Of a DNA stretch of 6,210 bases, positions 1-6,210 are shown in pieces. The DNA lies in NCBI GenBank assembly GCA_945861295.1, contig CAMAUF010000141.1, forward strand, positions 1-6,210, read 5' to 3'. Numbering within the stretch: position 1 is the first letter of the stretch; every line of letters starts with the position of its first letter. The position numbers were made by a program, and so were the translations under genes. The notes under the pieces were generated by a model that was not told the DNA's origin, ran no database searches, and saw only the letters and a program-made list of their open reading frames with translations. Source of the DNA: a bacterium. Lineage in GTDB: Bacteria > Chloroflexota > Dehalococcoidia > Tepidiformales > Tepidiformaceae.

Positions 1-582
1 ACGCAAGACGTCCTGCTGGTTGGCGTTTCGGCCGTGTTCTTCTGGGCACATCTCAGCAACGCCATCGAGCATGCCTCCCTGCCTTCGGCACTTATTGCCG
101 TTGAGCAGGGGTTGCTCGTTGCCTTCTTCATTACGCGCCGCTCCAGCCGTCAGACGACGACTCGCCCAGTCGATTGGTTGGTGGCGCTGGCGGGCTGGCT
201 GCCGCTCTTGATCCGGCCCTCGGGCGAGGCGAGCGGCGCCTGGGAGGCGGGCTGGGTGACGGTCCAAGTCGCCGGCCTAGCTGTCCACATCTGGGCGCTG
301 GCCTACCTCCGCCGCAGCTTCGGGGTCGTAGCCGCCAACCGAGGCGTCAAGGTCCGCGGCCCCTATGCGTTCATTCGTCACCCGATCTACTTCAGCAGCT
401 TGCTGACCGTCGGCGGCTTCGTCGCCCTCAATCCCTCGCCGCTGAACATCGGGCTCTTCGTCGCGACGATGATTGGCCAGAACTTCAGGTTGATCGCCGA
501 GGAGCGCATTCTCGGCAATGACGCCGAATACGTCGCGTATCGCGACCGTGTTCGATGGCGCCTGATCCCGAAGGCGTATTAG
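1..582 (+). CDS. Isoprenylcysteine carboxyl methyltransferase-like membrane protein (5' end outside window)
   Basis: The protein is probably a SAM-dependent methyltransferase of the ICMT/PEMT-fold family embedded in the cytoplasmic membrane; its substrate cannot be told from sequence. Frame 1 is open from base 1 to a TAG stop at 580-582. Counting from base 1 (193 residues visible), hydrophobic stretches suggestive of membrane helices lie near residues 4-20, 29-44, 58-71, 86-103 and 131-160. The family signature follows the fourth helix: RGPYAFIRHPIY at about 119-130, in the SAM-binding region. The C-terminal EER...Y..YRDRVRWRLIP block (about 167-190) is the usual family ending. A GTG at 34-36 could be a start, but it has no Shine-Dalgarno before it and would cut the first hydrophobic segment, so the real start is probably just upstream of the window. 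It converges on glpD with a 16-base gap. Family call is firm; a specific role such as lipid, quinone or small-molecule methylation is open. Confidence 0.8.
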   Translation, partial: TQDVLLVGVSAVFFWAHLSNAIEHASLPSALIAVEQGLLVAFFITRRSSRQTTTRPVDWLVALAGWLPLLIRPSGEASGAWEAGWVTVQVAGLAVHIWALAYLRRSFGVVAANRGVKVRGPYAFIRHPIYFSSLLTVGGFVALNPSPLNIGLFVATMIGQNFRLIAEERILGNDAEYVAYRDRVRWRLIPKAY

Positions 583-598
583 CCGCGCCGCCTCCCGC

Positions 599-2125
599 TC
601 ACAGCGCTGGAAGGTGACGGTCCACGTCCGCCGCGAGGCCGGTTAGCTCGGCGGCCTGAAGGGCTTCGTCCCAGCCCGATTCGGAAGCGGCGATAGCAGC
701 GACACGGGCCGTCGCGCAAAGGCCCCGGCAGCTTGCCCAGCCCATCCCGGTCCGTCGCAGCACGATGTCGGAAAGCGTCACGGCCAGCTCATGGCGCATG
801 ACATGGCGGATTTCGCCCTCGGTGACGCCGGAATGCTGGCAGAGGACCTCAGTGCCCAATGACCGTATGGTTTCGGGGTCGACGCCGTAGCGCGCCAAGC
901 GTCCCGAACCCGTCAAACGTGCCTCATCAGGGACGGGCCAAGTGGCCGCTCCCGGCGCGCCAAGCCGGTCGAGGGCCTGCGAGGCGAGCGGCCGGAAGGT
1001 GCTCAGCTTGCCGCCGGCGATGCTGAGCAGACCCCCTGGCGCGCCGTCTTTGGCGTGGTCGAGGATGAGGTGCCGCCGGGTGATCGCCGCTTCCGGGCCC
1101 GACCGCGTGGCGGGCAAGGGCCGGAGCCCGGCGTAGGCGTAGCGCACTTGCGTGCCGTTCAGGCCAAGCCCTGGCAGGAGCGCGTCCGCCTCCTCAAGAA
1201 GGTACTCAGCTTCGGCTGGGGTTGGTTGCACGTCGCTGGGATCGGCCTCGTAGCGGTCGTCGGTCGTCCCGATCAGCAACAGTTTTCCCTGAGGGACAAC
1301 GAAGAAGACGCGGCCGTCGCTGCGTGCGGTCGAGAACAGCGCCGAACGAGGCAACGGCCGGGCGAGTTCGAGCACGATGTGCGTGCCCTTCGTGAGGCCA
1401 AGGACCGGCGTTACGGGTTTGGGAAGGAGCGCGGCGACGGCATCGACCCAGGGGCCGCCGGCGTTGACGATCGCCCGCGTCGGGATTTCGACCAGGCGCT
1501 CCCCGTCGCTCACCGCAATGCTCCGGACCTTGCCGTCCGTGACCCCGATCCCGCGGACTGGGGCGTGATTGAAGACGGCGCCGCCGAACGCTCGTGCTTC
1601 GAGCGCGAGTTCGAGGGCCAAGCGTTCCGGCGCGAGGGCGCGCGCATCCCAAAACATGAAGCCGGAACGGACGCTGGAGGCAAGGGTAGGCTCGGCACGG
1701 AGGGCGCCCTCCCGGCCCAGGCCGCGGTGGCGCGGCAGCCCGCCACGCCAGGCCAACGCATCGTAGGCGCTGAGGCCAGCTTGGAGTTCCCACGCTGGGC
1801 GGCGCGTCCACGGCATCACCGGCAACAGGAAGCGCTGCGAGCGGACCAGGTGTGGGCGCGTCTTGAGGAGCCAGGCGCGTTCGCGAAGGGACTCGAAGAC
1901 GAGGCGGATTTCGCCATGCTCGAGGTAACGGAGCCCGCCGTGGATCAGCTTGGTCGAGCGCCAGGTCGTCCCGAAGCCGAAGTCGTCCTGTTCGAAAAGA
2001 GCCACGCGCAGGCCCCGGCCGGCCGCTTCGCGGGCGATGGCGCAGCCATTAATGCCGCCGCCGATGACCGCGAGGTCGAGCGGCGGGCCTGTCGCGAGCG
2101 CGTCCAACGACGCCCGAAGGCTCAT
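599..2125 (-). CDS. glpD: Aerobic glycerol-3-phosphate dehydrogenase, FAD-dependent
   Basis: The enzyme oxidises sn-glycerol-3-phosphate to dihydroxyacetone phosphate at the inner face of the membrane and passes electrons through FAD to quinone. It is 508 residues long, near the usual 500-550. An N-terminal Rossmann motif GGGINGCAI (22-30, GxGxxG) is followed by the GlpD signature STKLIHGGLRYLEHGE (57-72). KGTHIV (246-251), IGTTDDRY (285-292), AGLRPL (332-337) and GGKLSTFR (371-378) match the substrate and flavin regions of E. coli GlpD; R335 and K373 align with its active-site R317 and K354. The C-terminal helical DAO_C domain contains RHELAVTLSDIVLRRT (444-459). I chose the ATG at 2125 because it overlaps the glpK stop as ATGA and gives a normal N-terminus; a start at 2161 would add 12 unlikely residues inside glpK. 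No strong Shine-Dalgarno precedes it, consistent with coupled translation after glpK. One oddity is Trp55 in GTTWRS, where E. coli has Ser. Confidence 0.95.
   Translation of the reverse strand: MSLRASLDALATGPPLDLAVIGGGINGCAIAREAAGRGLRVALFEQDDFGFGTTWRSTKLIHGGLRYLEHGEIRLVFESLRERAWLLKTRPHLVRSQRFLLPVMPWTRRPAWELQAGLSAYDALAWRGGLPRHRGLGREGALRAEPTLASSVRSGFMFWDARALAPERLALELALEARAFGGAVFNHAPVRGIGVTDGKVRSIAVSDGERLVEIPTRAIVNAGGPWVDAVAALLPKPVTPVLGLTKGTHIVLELARPLPRSALFSTARSDGRVFFVVPQGKLLLIGTTDDRYEADPSDVQPTPAEAEYLLEEADALLPGLGLNGTQVRYAYAGLRPLPATRSGPEAAITRRHLILDHAKDGAPGGLLSIAGGKLSTFRPLASQALDRLGAPGAATWPVPDEARLTGSGRLARYGVDPETIRSLGTEVLCQHSGVTEGEIRHVMRHELAVTLSDIVLRRTGMGWASCRGLCATARVAAIAASESGWDEALQAAELTGLAADVDRHLPAL
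2122..2125 (-). promoter_or_regulatory. glpK stop / glpD start overlap (ATGA)
   Basis: The last base pairs of glpK and the first of glpD share the four bases ATGA on the minus strand: the TGA stop of glpK at 2124-2122 overlaps the ATG of glpD at 2125-2123. The upstream bases show no good Shine-Dalgarno, so glpD translation probably relies on ribosomes terminating at glpK. This decides the glpD start and indicates a shared transcript. Confidence 0.85.
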
Positions 2126-3615
2126 ATGGGCGTCAGGACCCGGCTGACGGCCTCGCGCCACTCCGTGAGCTTGGCGGCGCGCTCACTCGCGGCGATCCGC
2201 GGCTCGAAGCGCCGATCGAGGCGCCAGAGCGACGCGACCTCCTCCGGCGAGGCCCAGATGCCAACTTCTAGGCCGGCGAGATAGGCGGCCCCGAGCGCAG
2301 TCGTCTCCGTTTCCGTCGGGCGAAGGACTGGGACCCCGCTGAGGTCGGCCTGCATCTGCATGAGGAGGTTGTTGGCGGCCGCGCCGCCATCGACGCGGAG
2401 TTCCCTTATGGGCACGGGCAGGTCGGCGTTCATTGCCTCGACCAGTTCGGCGCTCGAGAGGGCAATGGCTTCGAGGGCGGCGCGCGCGATGTGAGCAGGC
2501 GTCGTCCCGCGGGTGAGGCCGAGGATCGCGCCCCGCGCGTCCGCGTCCCAGTAGGGAGCGCCGAGACCGGTGAAGGCCGGCACGATCGTGACGCCGCCCG
2601 AATCTGGGACGCTCGCCGCGAGGGCTTCGATCTCGCCGGACCGCCCGAACAGCCGCAGTTCGTCGCGAAGCCACTGCACGAGCGAACCGGCGACGAAGAC
2701 GGAGCCTTCGCGCACAAAGGCTGGCGCGCCCAGCTCGCTGGCCGCGCCGAGCGAGGTGAGAAGGCGGGTGGTCGAACGCGTAGGCGCCCTCCCGGCTTCT
2801 GCGAGCAGGAAACAGCCGGTGCCGTACGTATTCTTGGCTTGGCCGGGCCCGCTGCACGCCTGTCCGAAGAGGGCCGACTGTTGGTCGCCGGCGATGGCGA
2901 GGATGGGGATTTCGGCGCCCAAGACACCGTAGGAAGTCGTCCCGAAGGGCGCGCGTGACGGGAGCACCTCCGCGAGCGCGGACTCGGGGACCGAAAACAG
3001 CCCACAGAGGTCTACGTCCCAGCGAGTACGGTTGATGTCGAACAGCATCGTGCGGCTGGCGTTGGTCAGGTCAGTCACGTGCTTCCGGCCGCCCGTCAGC
3101 TTCCAAACGAGCCAGCTATCGACCGTGCCCACGGCGAGTCTGCCCGCGCCGGCCGCCTCGGCGTAGGCGGGCCGGTTGTGAGCCATCCAGGCCAGCTTCG
3201 TCGCCGAGAAGTACGGGTCGAGCGTGAGGCCCGTGGTCGCGGCGATGCGCGCTTCGCGGCCAGCCGCGCGGAACTCGTCACAAAGCGGCGCTGTCCGCCG
3301 ATCCTGCCAGACGATGGCGTTTGCAAGCGGTTCGCCAGTCTGCCGGTCCCATGCGACGACGGTTTCGCGCTGGTTGGTGATCCCGATGGCGGCGAGGTCG
3401 CGACTCGTGATCGAGGCCGCCCGGATGGCATCGGCGATGGCCGCGAGGGTGCTTTCCCAGATGGTGGCGGGGTCGTGTTCGACCCAACCGGGCTGCGGGA
3501 AGAACTGTGGAAACGGATGCTGGCCCGCGCCGCGATTCCGCCCCTTCCCATCGACGACGAGCGCCCGTGAGCTCGTTGTCCCTTGGTCGATGGTCAAGAT
3601 AAGGAGCTCTGTCAC
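2122..3615 (-). CDS. glpK: Glycerol kinase
   Basis: This cytoplasmic FGGY-family kinase phosphorylates glycerol with ATP to sn-glycerol-3-phosphate, the substrate of the next gene, glpD. Its 497 residues compare with 502 in E. coli, and the alignment runs almost without gaps. It keeps D10 in DQGTTSSR, the glycerol-binding R83-E84 (NQRE), Y135 (DPYFS) and D244 (GDQQ; E. coli D245), plus NTYGTGCF, TGLGAPYWD and VDGGAAANN of the second actin-like ATPase domain. The GTG at 3615 gives the normal spacing (D10) to the first motif; a TTG one codon earlier is less likely. The loop before GDQQ reads LGAEIPI where E. coli has GGTRIPI, so the arginine that binds the inhibitor fructose-1,6-bisphosphate is absent. 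I see neither an EIIAGlc-type ETTERN segment near the C-terminus nor the phospho-histidine of Firmicutes kinases. It is probably the first gene of a glpKD operon, 58 bases after the peptidase gene. Confidence 0.96.
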   Translation of the reverse strand: MTELLILTIDQGTTSSRALVVDGKGRNRGAGQHPFPQFFPQPGWVEHDPATIWESTLAAIADAIRAASITSRDLAAIGITNQRETVVAWDRQTGEPLANAIVWQDRRTAPLCDEFRAAGREARIAATTGLTLDPYFSATKLAWMAHNRPAYAEAAGAGRLAVGTVDSWLVWKLTGGRKHVTDLTNASRTMLFDINRTRWDVDLCGLFSVPESALAEVLPSRAPFGTTSYGVLGAEIPILAIAGDQQSALFGQACSGPGQAKNTYGTGCFLLAEAGRAPTRSTTRLLTSLGAASELGAPAFVREGSVFVAGSLVQWLRDELRLFGRSGEIEALAASVPDSGGVTIVPAFTGLGAPYWDADARGAILGLTRGTTPAHIARAALEAIALSSAELVEAMNADLPVPIRELRVDGGAAANNLLMQMQADLSGVPVLRPTETETTALGAAYLAGLEVGIWASPEEVASLWRLDRRFEPRIAASERAAKLTEWREAVSRVLTPI

Positions 3616-3621
3616 CAACCC

Positions 3622-3627
3622 AGTATA
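3622..3627 (-). promoter_or_regulatory. Candidate -10 box upstream of glpK
   Basis: On the minus strand the 58-base gap before glpK contains TATACT, a five-of-six match to the TATAAT consensus in otherwise very GC-rich DNA. Its last base is separated from the GTG start at 3615 by 6 bases, so a transcript begun at the normal distance would start at or next to the GTG and lack a leader. The positions 15-19 bases upstream hold no recognisable -35 hexamer (GTCGCC at 17), there is no TGn extension, and no Shine-Dalgarno precedes the GTG. Placement is suggestive; promoter activity is inference. Confidence 0.4.
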
Positions 3628-3673
3628 CGCGCCGACGGTGACCGGGCGACCTTAGGCTGCCGGCGATGAGTCG

Positions 3674-6210
3674 TCACGGTCCCGGCTTTTTGGTCGCGTC
3701 GATCTTGTCGAGCCGCTCTTTCAGCTTCACGTTTTCGGCGCGAAGGGTTTCGACTTGGTCCTGGACGGCCTTGAGCCCGGCCGTCCCGCCGTCGCCGCGG
3801 CGGAGTGCGAGGGCCGCCTCCCGTGCCGCGCGGACGGCGCGGCCATCGAGTTCGCGCAGTGTCATCTGGTCGAGCGCCGCCGCGTGGGCCGGGTCCTTGA
3901 GGGTCTTCATCGAGTTCGCCGCCGCAACGCGGACACGGAAGTCGCGGTCGTCGAGCGAACGCACCAGCGTTTCCCCCACGGCCAAGTCGCGCTCGGGGAA
4001 CCACTCGGCGAGCCTGGCCATGGCGTTCAACGCCGGGCCGCGCGAACCTACCGGCGTGCCGTAGGCGGCCGCACTTTCGAGAACGTCGAAGGCGCGCTCA
4101 TCGCGCAGTTCGACGAAGCCTTCGATGCAGCCGTTGCGCACGAACTGCCGGAATACGTCGTGTTCCATCCCGCTGGCGAGGATGTCGAAGGAGCCCGGCA
4201 GCCGCAGCTTGCCGATGCTGGCGTAGGCGGCGCCCTGGGTCGCGTACGATTGGTCGCTACCGGCCGCCTTTGCGAGCGCGGTGAACACCGCTTCGTCCCC
4301 GGTGAACCCGCCCAGCGCAGTCGCGACGGCGCGGCGGACCTTGGGATGGCGGTGGCGGAGATGCTTGAGCAGCGCGTCCCTCGCGGCGCCGTCACGGATT
4401 GTGCCGAGCGCCTTCGCGGCGGCGACTTGCACGCCGTGCCACTTGTCGCGACGCACGGTTTCTTCCAGCGCGACGATCGCCTCGGGTCCGCCGCGCTTGG
4501 CGAGCGCCTTCGCGGCCTCGATGCGGCCGGCGATATCATCGTCGTCGCGCAGCTGCAGCTTCAGCTCCGGGACGGCCTTCTCGAACTCGAGGGTCTTGAG
4601 GATGGTGTTGCCGGGGTCGACGCGGCAGAGGTCGGGCCGTTTCGGCAGCGCGAAGTGGAGTGTCTGTTCCGCCTCGCTGATTTCGACGCGGAAGGCTTGC
4701 GGCTTGGCACGGCCGGAGCGGAAATCGACCGTCATCGGCAGCCGGAAGATCGGCGTGCCGTTGGCCGTGTCCTGCGTCTGGCGGATCGTGACGGCAGCCG
4801 AGCCCGTCTGTTCGTCCCAAGCCCACGACACCTTGAGTTCGGGGTGGCCCGGCTTGAAAACCCATTGGTCAAAGAACCACTCAAGGTTGCGGCCCGTCTC
4901 GGCCTCGATGGCGTCGATCAGGTCCTGGGTCTTGACGCTTTGCTCTTGGTGATCGTGGCAGTAACGCTTGACGGACCGGAAGAAAGCGTCGTCGCCGAGC
5001 GTGCAGCGCAGCATGTGGATGACGACCGAGCCCTTTTCGTACAAGTGCCGGTCGAAGATGTCGATCGGGTCGCGAAAAACGTTCGAGACGATGGGCCGCC
5101 GGTACTTCTCGTCCAGGTAGGTCTGCGTGTTGTCGAGGACACCCTGGCGGTATTCGTCGGGGCCGCGAAAGCGTTCGTCCCAGATCAATTCAAGGTAGGT
5201 GGCGAAGCTCTCGTTAAGCCAGCCGTGCGACCAATCGCGGCAGGTGAGCAGGTCTCCGAACCACATGTGCGCCAGTTCGTGCGAAACCAGATCATCGGGT
5301 TTGTAGTCGAGGATGGCGCGTTCATCGACGAGCAGGTTTGTCGTCATGGTGGTAGCGCTGGTGTTTTCCATGCCGCCGAAGATGAAGTCGCGCACGACGA
5401 TCTGGCTGTACTTCGCCCAAGGGTAGTCGATGCCGGTGAACTCTTCGAACGCCGCGATCATCGCGGGTGTGTTGCCCATCGCCCGTTTGCCGCGTTCAAC
5501 GTCCTGCGCTTCGACGTAGTAGTCGATGGTGAGGTCCTGGCGGCTGGCGTCGATCCGTATGAACTCGCCCGCGACCAGCGTGATTAAGTAGGTCGAATGC
5601 GGCCGTTCTTGCTTCCAGTGGAAGAGCGTGCGGCCGTCCGGGAGCGGTGACTGTTCGACCATGCGTCCGTTGGAGAGCGCTGTCCAGCCGCCTGGCACAC
5701 GGACGCGCAGTTCCGTCGTTTGCTTCTGGTTTGGTGCGTCGTAGCAGGGGATCCAGTACCGCGTGTCTTCGTCCTGGCATTGCGACCAGACCTGGACCGG
5801 CTTGTCCGGATAGCCCTCGTCGGGCCGGATGAAGTAGAGGCCCAGGCGAGGCGTCGCCCGGTACGTGATGGCGATCTCGGCCGTTTCATGGCGGAGCAGG
5901 GGTTTGGCGAGGGCGACGAGCAGGTTCGCGCCGTCGTAATCCCAAGTCGCTGGCTTGCCTTGGGCCGCGACCGCCTCGATCGTCATCTCAATGGCGTCGA
6001 ATGGCACGGCGGCGAGGCCATCGTTGATCGCGGCGACCGTGTGCGTGGCCGTGCCGAACACCGCGCCCGCCGCGAGGTCGAGGTCCAGGTCGAGCGCGAT
6101 GTGCTTCACATCAGCGACTCGATCGCGGGTCCACCTCGGCTTGTCGCCGGGCAGGGCGTGGCCGTGGGGGCCGTCGGCGAACGAGCGGGCTTCGAAACGG
6201 TCGGTGAGAC
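3674..6210 (-). CDS. M1-family zinc aminopeptidase with HEAT repeats and C-terminal coiled coil (5' end outside window)
   Basis: This is a gluzincin metallopeptidase expected to remove N-terminal residues from peptides. Residues are numbered from the GTG at 6109. The order is an N-terminal beta-sandwich (about 1-185), a catalytic domain with the amine-anchoring GGMEN exopeptidase motif (245-249), zinc site HELAH (277-281) with third ligand E300 in WLNESF, catalytic-type Y357 in YEKGS, and a beta domain (about 424-515). Helical HEAT-like repeats (526-770) and a coiled coil (779-803) follow. GGMEN rather than GAMEN resembles the leukotriene-A4-hydrolase/cold-active aminopeptidase branch. The GTG is probably not the start: it lacks a Shine-Dalgarno, and the frame stays open to the window edge, encoding PGDKPRWTRDRVADV just before it, which reads as normal N-terminal M1 sequence. 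No ATG, GTG or TTG occurs in that 101-base stretch, so the true start lies outside and a signal peptide cannot be judged. It ends 58 bases before glpK; no functional link is evident. Confidence 0.93.
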   Translation of the reverse strand, partial: LTDRFEARSFADGPHGHALPGDKPRWTRDRVADVKHIALDLDLDLAAGAVFGTATHTVAAINDGLAAVPFDAIEMTIEAVAAQGKPATWDYDGANLLVALAKPLLRHETAEIAITYRATPRLGLYFIRPDEGYPDKPVQVWSQCQDEDTRYWIPCYDAPNQKQTTELRVRVPGGWTALSNGRMVEQSPLPDGRTLFHWKQERPHSTYLITLVAGEFIRIDASRQDLTIDYYVEAQDVERGKRAMGNTPAMIAAFEEFTGIDYPWAKYSQIVVRDFIFGGMENTSATTMTTNLLVDERAILDYKPDDLVSHELAHMWFGDLLTCRDWSHGWLNESFATYLELIWDERFRGPDEYRQGVLDNTQTYLDEKYRRPIVSNVFRDPIDIFDRHLYEKGSVVIHMLRCTLGDDAFFRSVKRYCHDHQEQSVKTQDLIDAIEAETGRNLEWFFDQWVFKPGHPELKVSWAWDEQTGSAAVTIRQTQDTANGTPIFRLPMTVDFRSGRAKPQAFRVEISEAEQTLHFALPKRPDLCRVDPGNTILKTLEFEKAVPELKLQLRDDDDIAGRIEAAKALAKRGGPEAIVALEETVRRDKWHGVQVAAAKALGTIRDGAARDALLKHLRHRHPKVRRAVATALGGFTGDEAVFTALAKAAGSDQSYATQGAAYASIGKLRLPGSFDILASGMEHDVFRQFVRNGCIEGFVELRDERAFDVLESAAAYGTPVGSRGPALNAMARLAEWFPERDLAVGETLVRSLDDRDFRVRVAAANSMKTLKDPAHAAALDQMTLRELDGRAVRAAREAALALRRGDGGTAGLKAVQDQVETLRAENVKLKERLDKIDATKKPGP
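3698..3778 (-). other. Leucine-zipper-like coiled-coil segment at the peptidase C-terminus
   Basis: Residues 778-804 of the peptidase (numbered from the GTG at 6109) show four regular heptads. Positions a are L779, V786, N793 and L800; positions d are V782, L789, L796 and I803. A single Asn at an a position is typical of parallel two-stranded zippers such as GCN4. Only seven residues (ATKKPGP) follow before the stop. Dimerisation is inferred. Confidence 0.65.
3800..4534 (-). repeat. HEAT-like helical repeat region of the M1 peptidase
   Basis: This stretch encodes residues 526-770 (numbered from the GTG at 6109). Units of about 30 residues recur with a small-residue helix pattern: EAAKALAKRGGPEA (531-544), VAAAKALGTIRDGAA (562-576), RRAVATALGGFTGDEA (592-607), then more divergent units and VRVAAANSMKTLKDPAHAA (726-744). 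The repeats are diverged protein units, not DNA repeats. Such helical solenoids usually mediate packing or protein contacts; in this family the region occupies the place of the C-terminal helical domain of other M1 enzymes. Exact unit borders are uncertain. Confidence 0.7.

Noticed and set aside
572..593. Possible bidirectional terminator between the convergent genes: AGGCG / CGCCT stem
   Set aside because: The stem is only 5 bp with a 12-base loop and no T-run on either strand; in such GC-rich DNA it is expected by chance.
2126..2161. Longer glpD start at 2161 (12 extra residues)
   Set aside because: It would extend the overlap with glpK to 40 bases, and the added residues do not resemble GlpD N-termini; the ATG in the ATGA overlap fits better.
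1055..2284. A 409-codon open frame on the + strand, opposite glpD and the end of glpK
   Set aside because: It has the same mirror phase relative to glpD and no family motif. The opposite strand carries an intact GlpD.
1703..2796. A 14-base direct repeat GGCGCCCTCCCGGC at 1703-1716 and 2783-2796
   Set aside because: The copies lie inside glpD and glpK in different contexts, with no matching flanks. A GC-only word of this length is expected to recur by chance in a GC-rich window of this size.
2491..3570. Open frames of about 155-163 codons on the + strand opposite glpK (2491-2958 and 3079-3570)
   Set aside because: Both lie in the mirror phase of the glpK frame and encode Arg/Gly/Ala-rich sequence without domains; they are by-products of GC-rich codon use.
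3629..3660. Possible terminator or operator hairpin in the peptidase-glpK gap (GGTGACCGGGCGACC)
   Set aside because: The inverted repeat is broken by two mismatches, leaving paired arms of 3 and 2 bp, and no T-run follows. It does not support a terminator or a defined operator.
3755..5587. A 610-codon open frame on the + strand, opposite the M1 peptidase
   Set aside because: It is the codon-for-codon mirror of the peptidase frame: stops on this strand would need TTA, CTA or TCA codons in the gene, which GC-rich genes avoid. The translation is rich in Arg, Val, Gly and Asp with no recognisable domain, while the opposite strand has full M1 motifs.

Overview
The window is a GC-rich (by eye about two-thirds G+C), densely packed bacterial segment. 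It holds four protein-coding genes and almost no non-coding DNA. One gene at the left edge is on the + strand and three genes are on the - strand. The two edge genes are cut by the window. Codon use is strongly GC-biased, so the strands opposite the real genes carry long spurious open frames. I see no RNA gene, insertion sequence, CRISPR array, phage gene or attachment site. The lineage cannot be fixed from four genes. High GC, a HEAT-repeat M1 aminopeptidase and a possibly leaderless glpK would suit a Chloroflexota/Dormibacterota-like or similar deep-branching high-GC bacterium, but this is a low-confidence guess.

Layout, left to right. (1) Positions 1-582, +: the 3' part of an integral-membrane isoprenylcysteine-carboxyl-methyltransferase-like (ICMT/PEMT-fold) protein. 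(2) A 16-base convergent gap. (3) Positions 599-2125, -: glpD, the FAD-dependent sn-glycerol-3-phosphate dehydrogenase. (4) Positions 2122-3615, -: glpK, glycerol kinase, whose stop overlaps the glpD start as ATGA. (5) A 58-base gap with a TATACT box 6 bases before the glpK GTG start. (6) Positions 3674-6210, -: most of an M1-family zinc aminopeptidase with a C-terminal HEAT-repeat region and a four-heptad leucine-zipper-like coiled coil. Its 5' end is outside the window.

Functionally, glpK and glpD form a minimal two-step glycerol catabolic operon: glycerol to sn-glycerol-3-phosphate (ATP-dependent), then to dihydroxyacetone phosphate with electrons passed through FAD to the respiratory chain. 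No glycerol facilitator (glpF) or glp repressor lies in the window. The kinase keeps its catalytic residues but lacks the E. coli FBP-binding loop arginine and shows no match to the EIIAGlc segment or the Firmicutes phospho-histidine. The peptidase and methyltransferase have no evident link to glycerol metabolism.

I did not find a convincing undescribed system. The observations most worth checking are the zipper-tailed HEAT/M1 peptidase, the possible leaderless glpK transcript, and the missing classical allosteric sites in GlpK.
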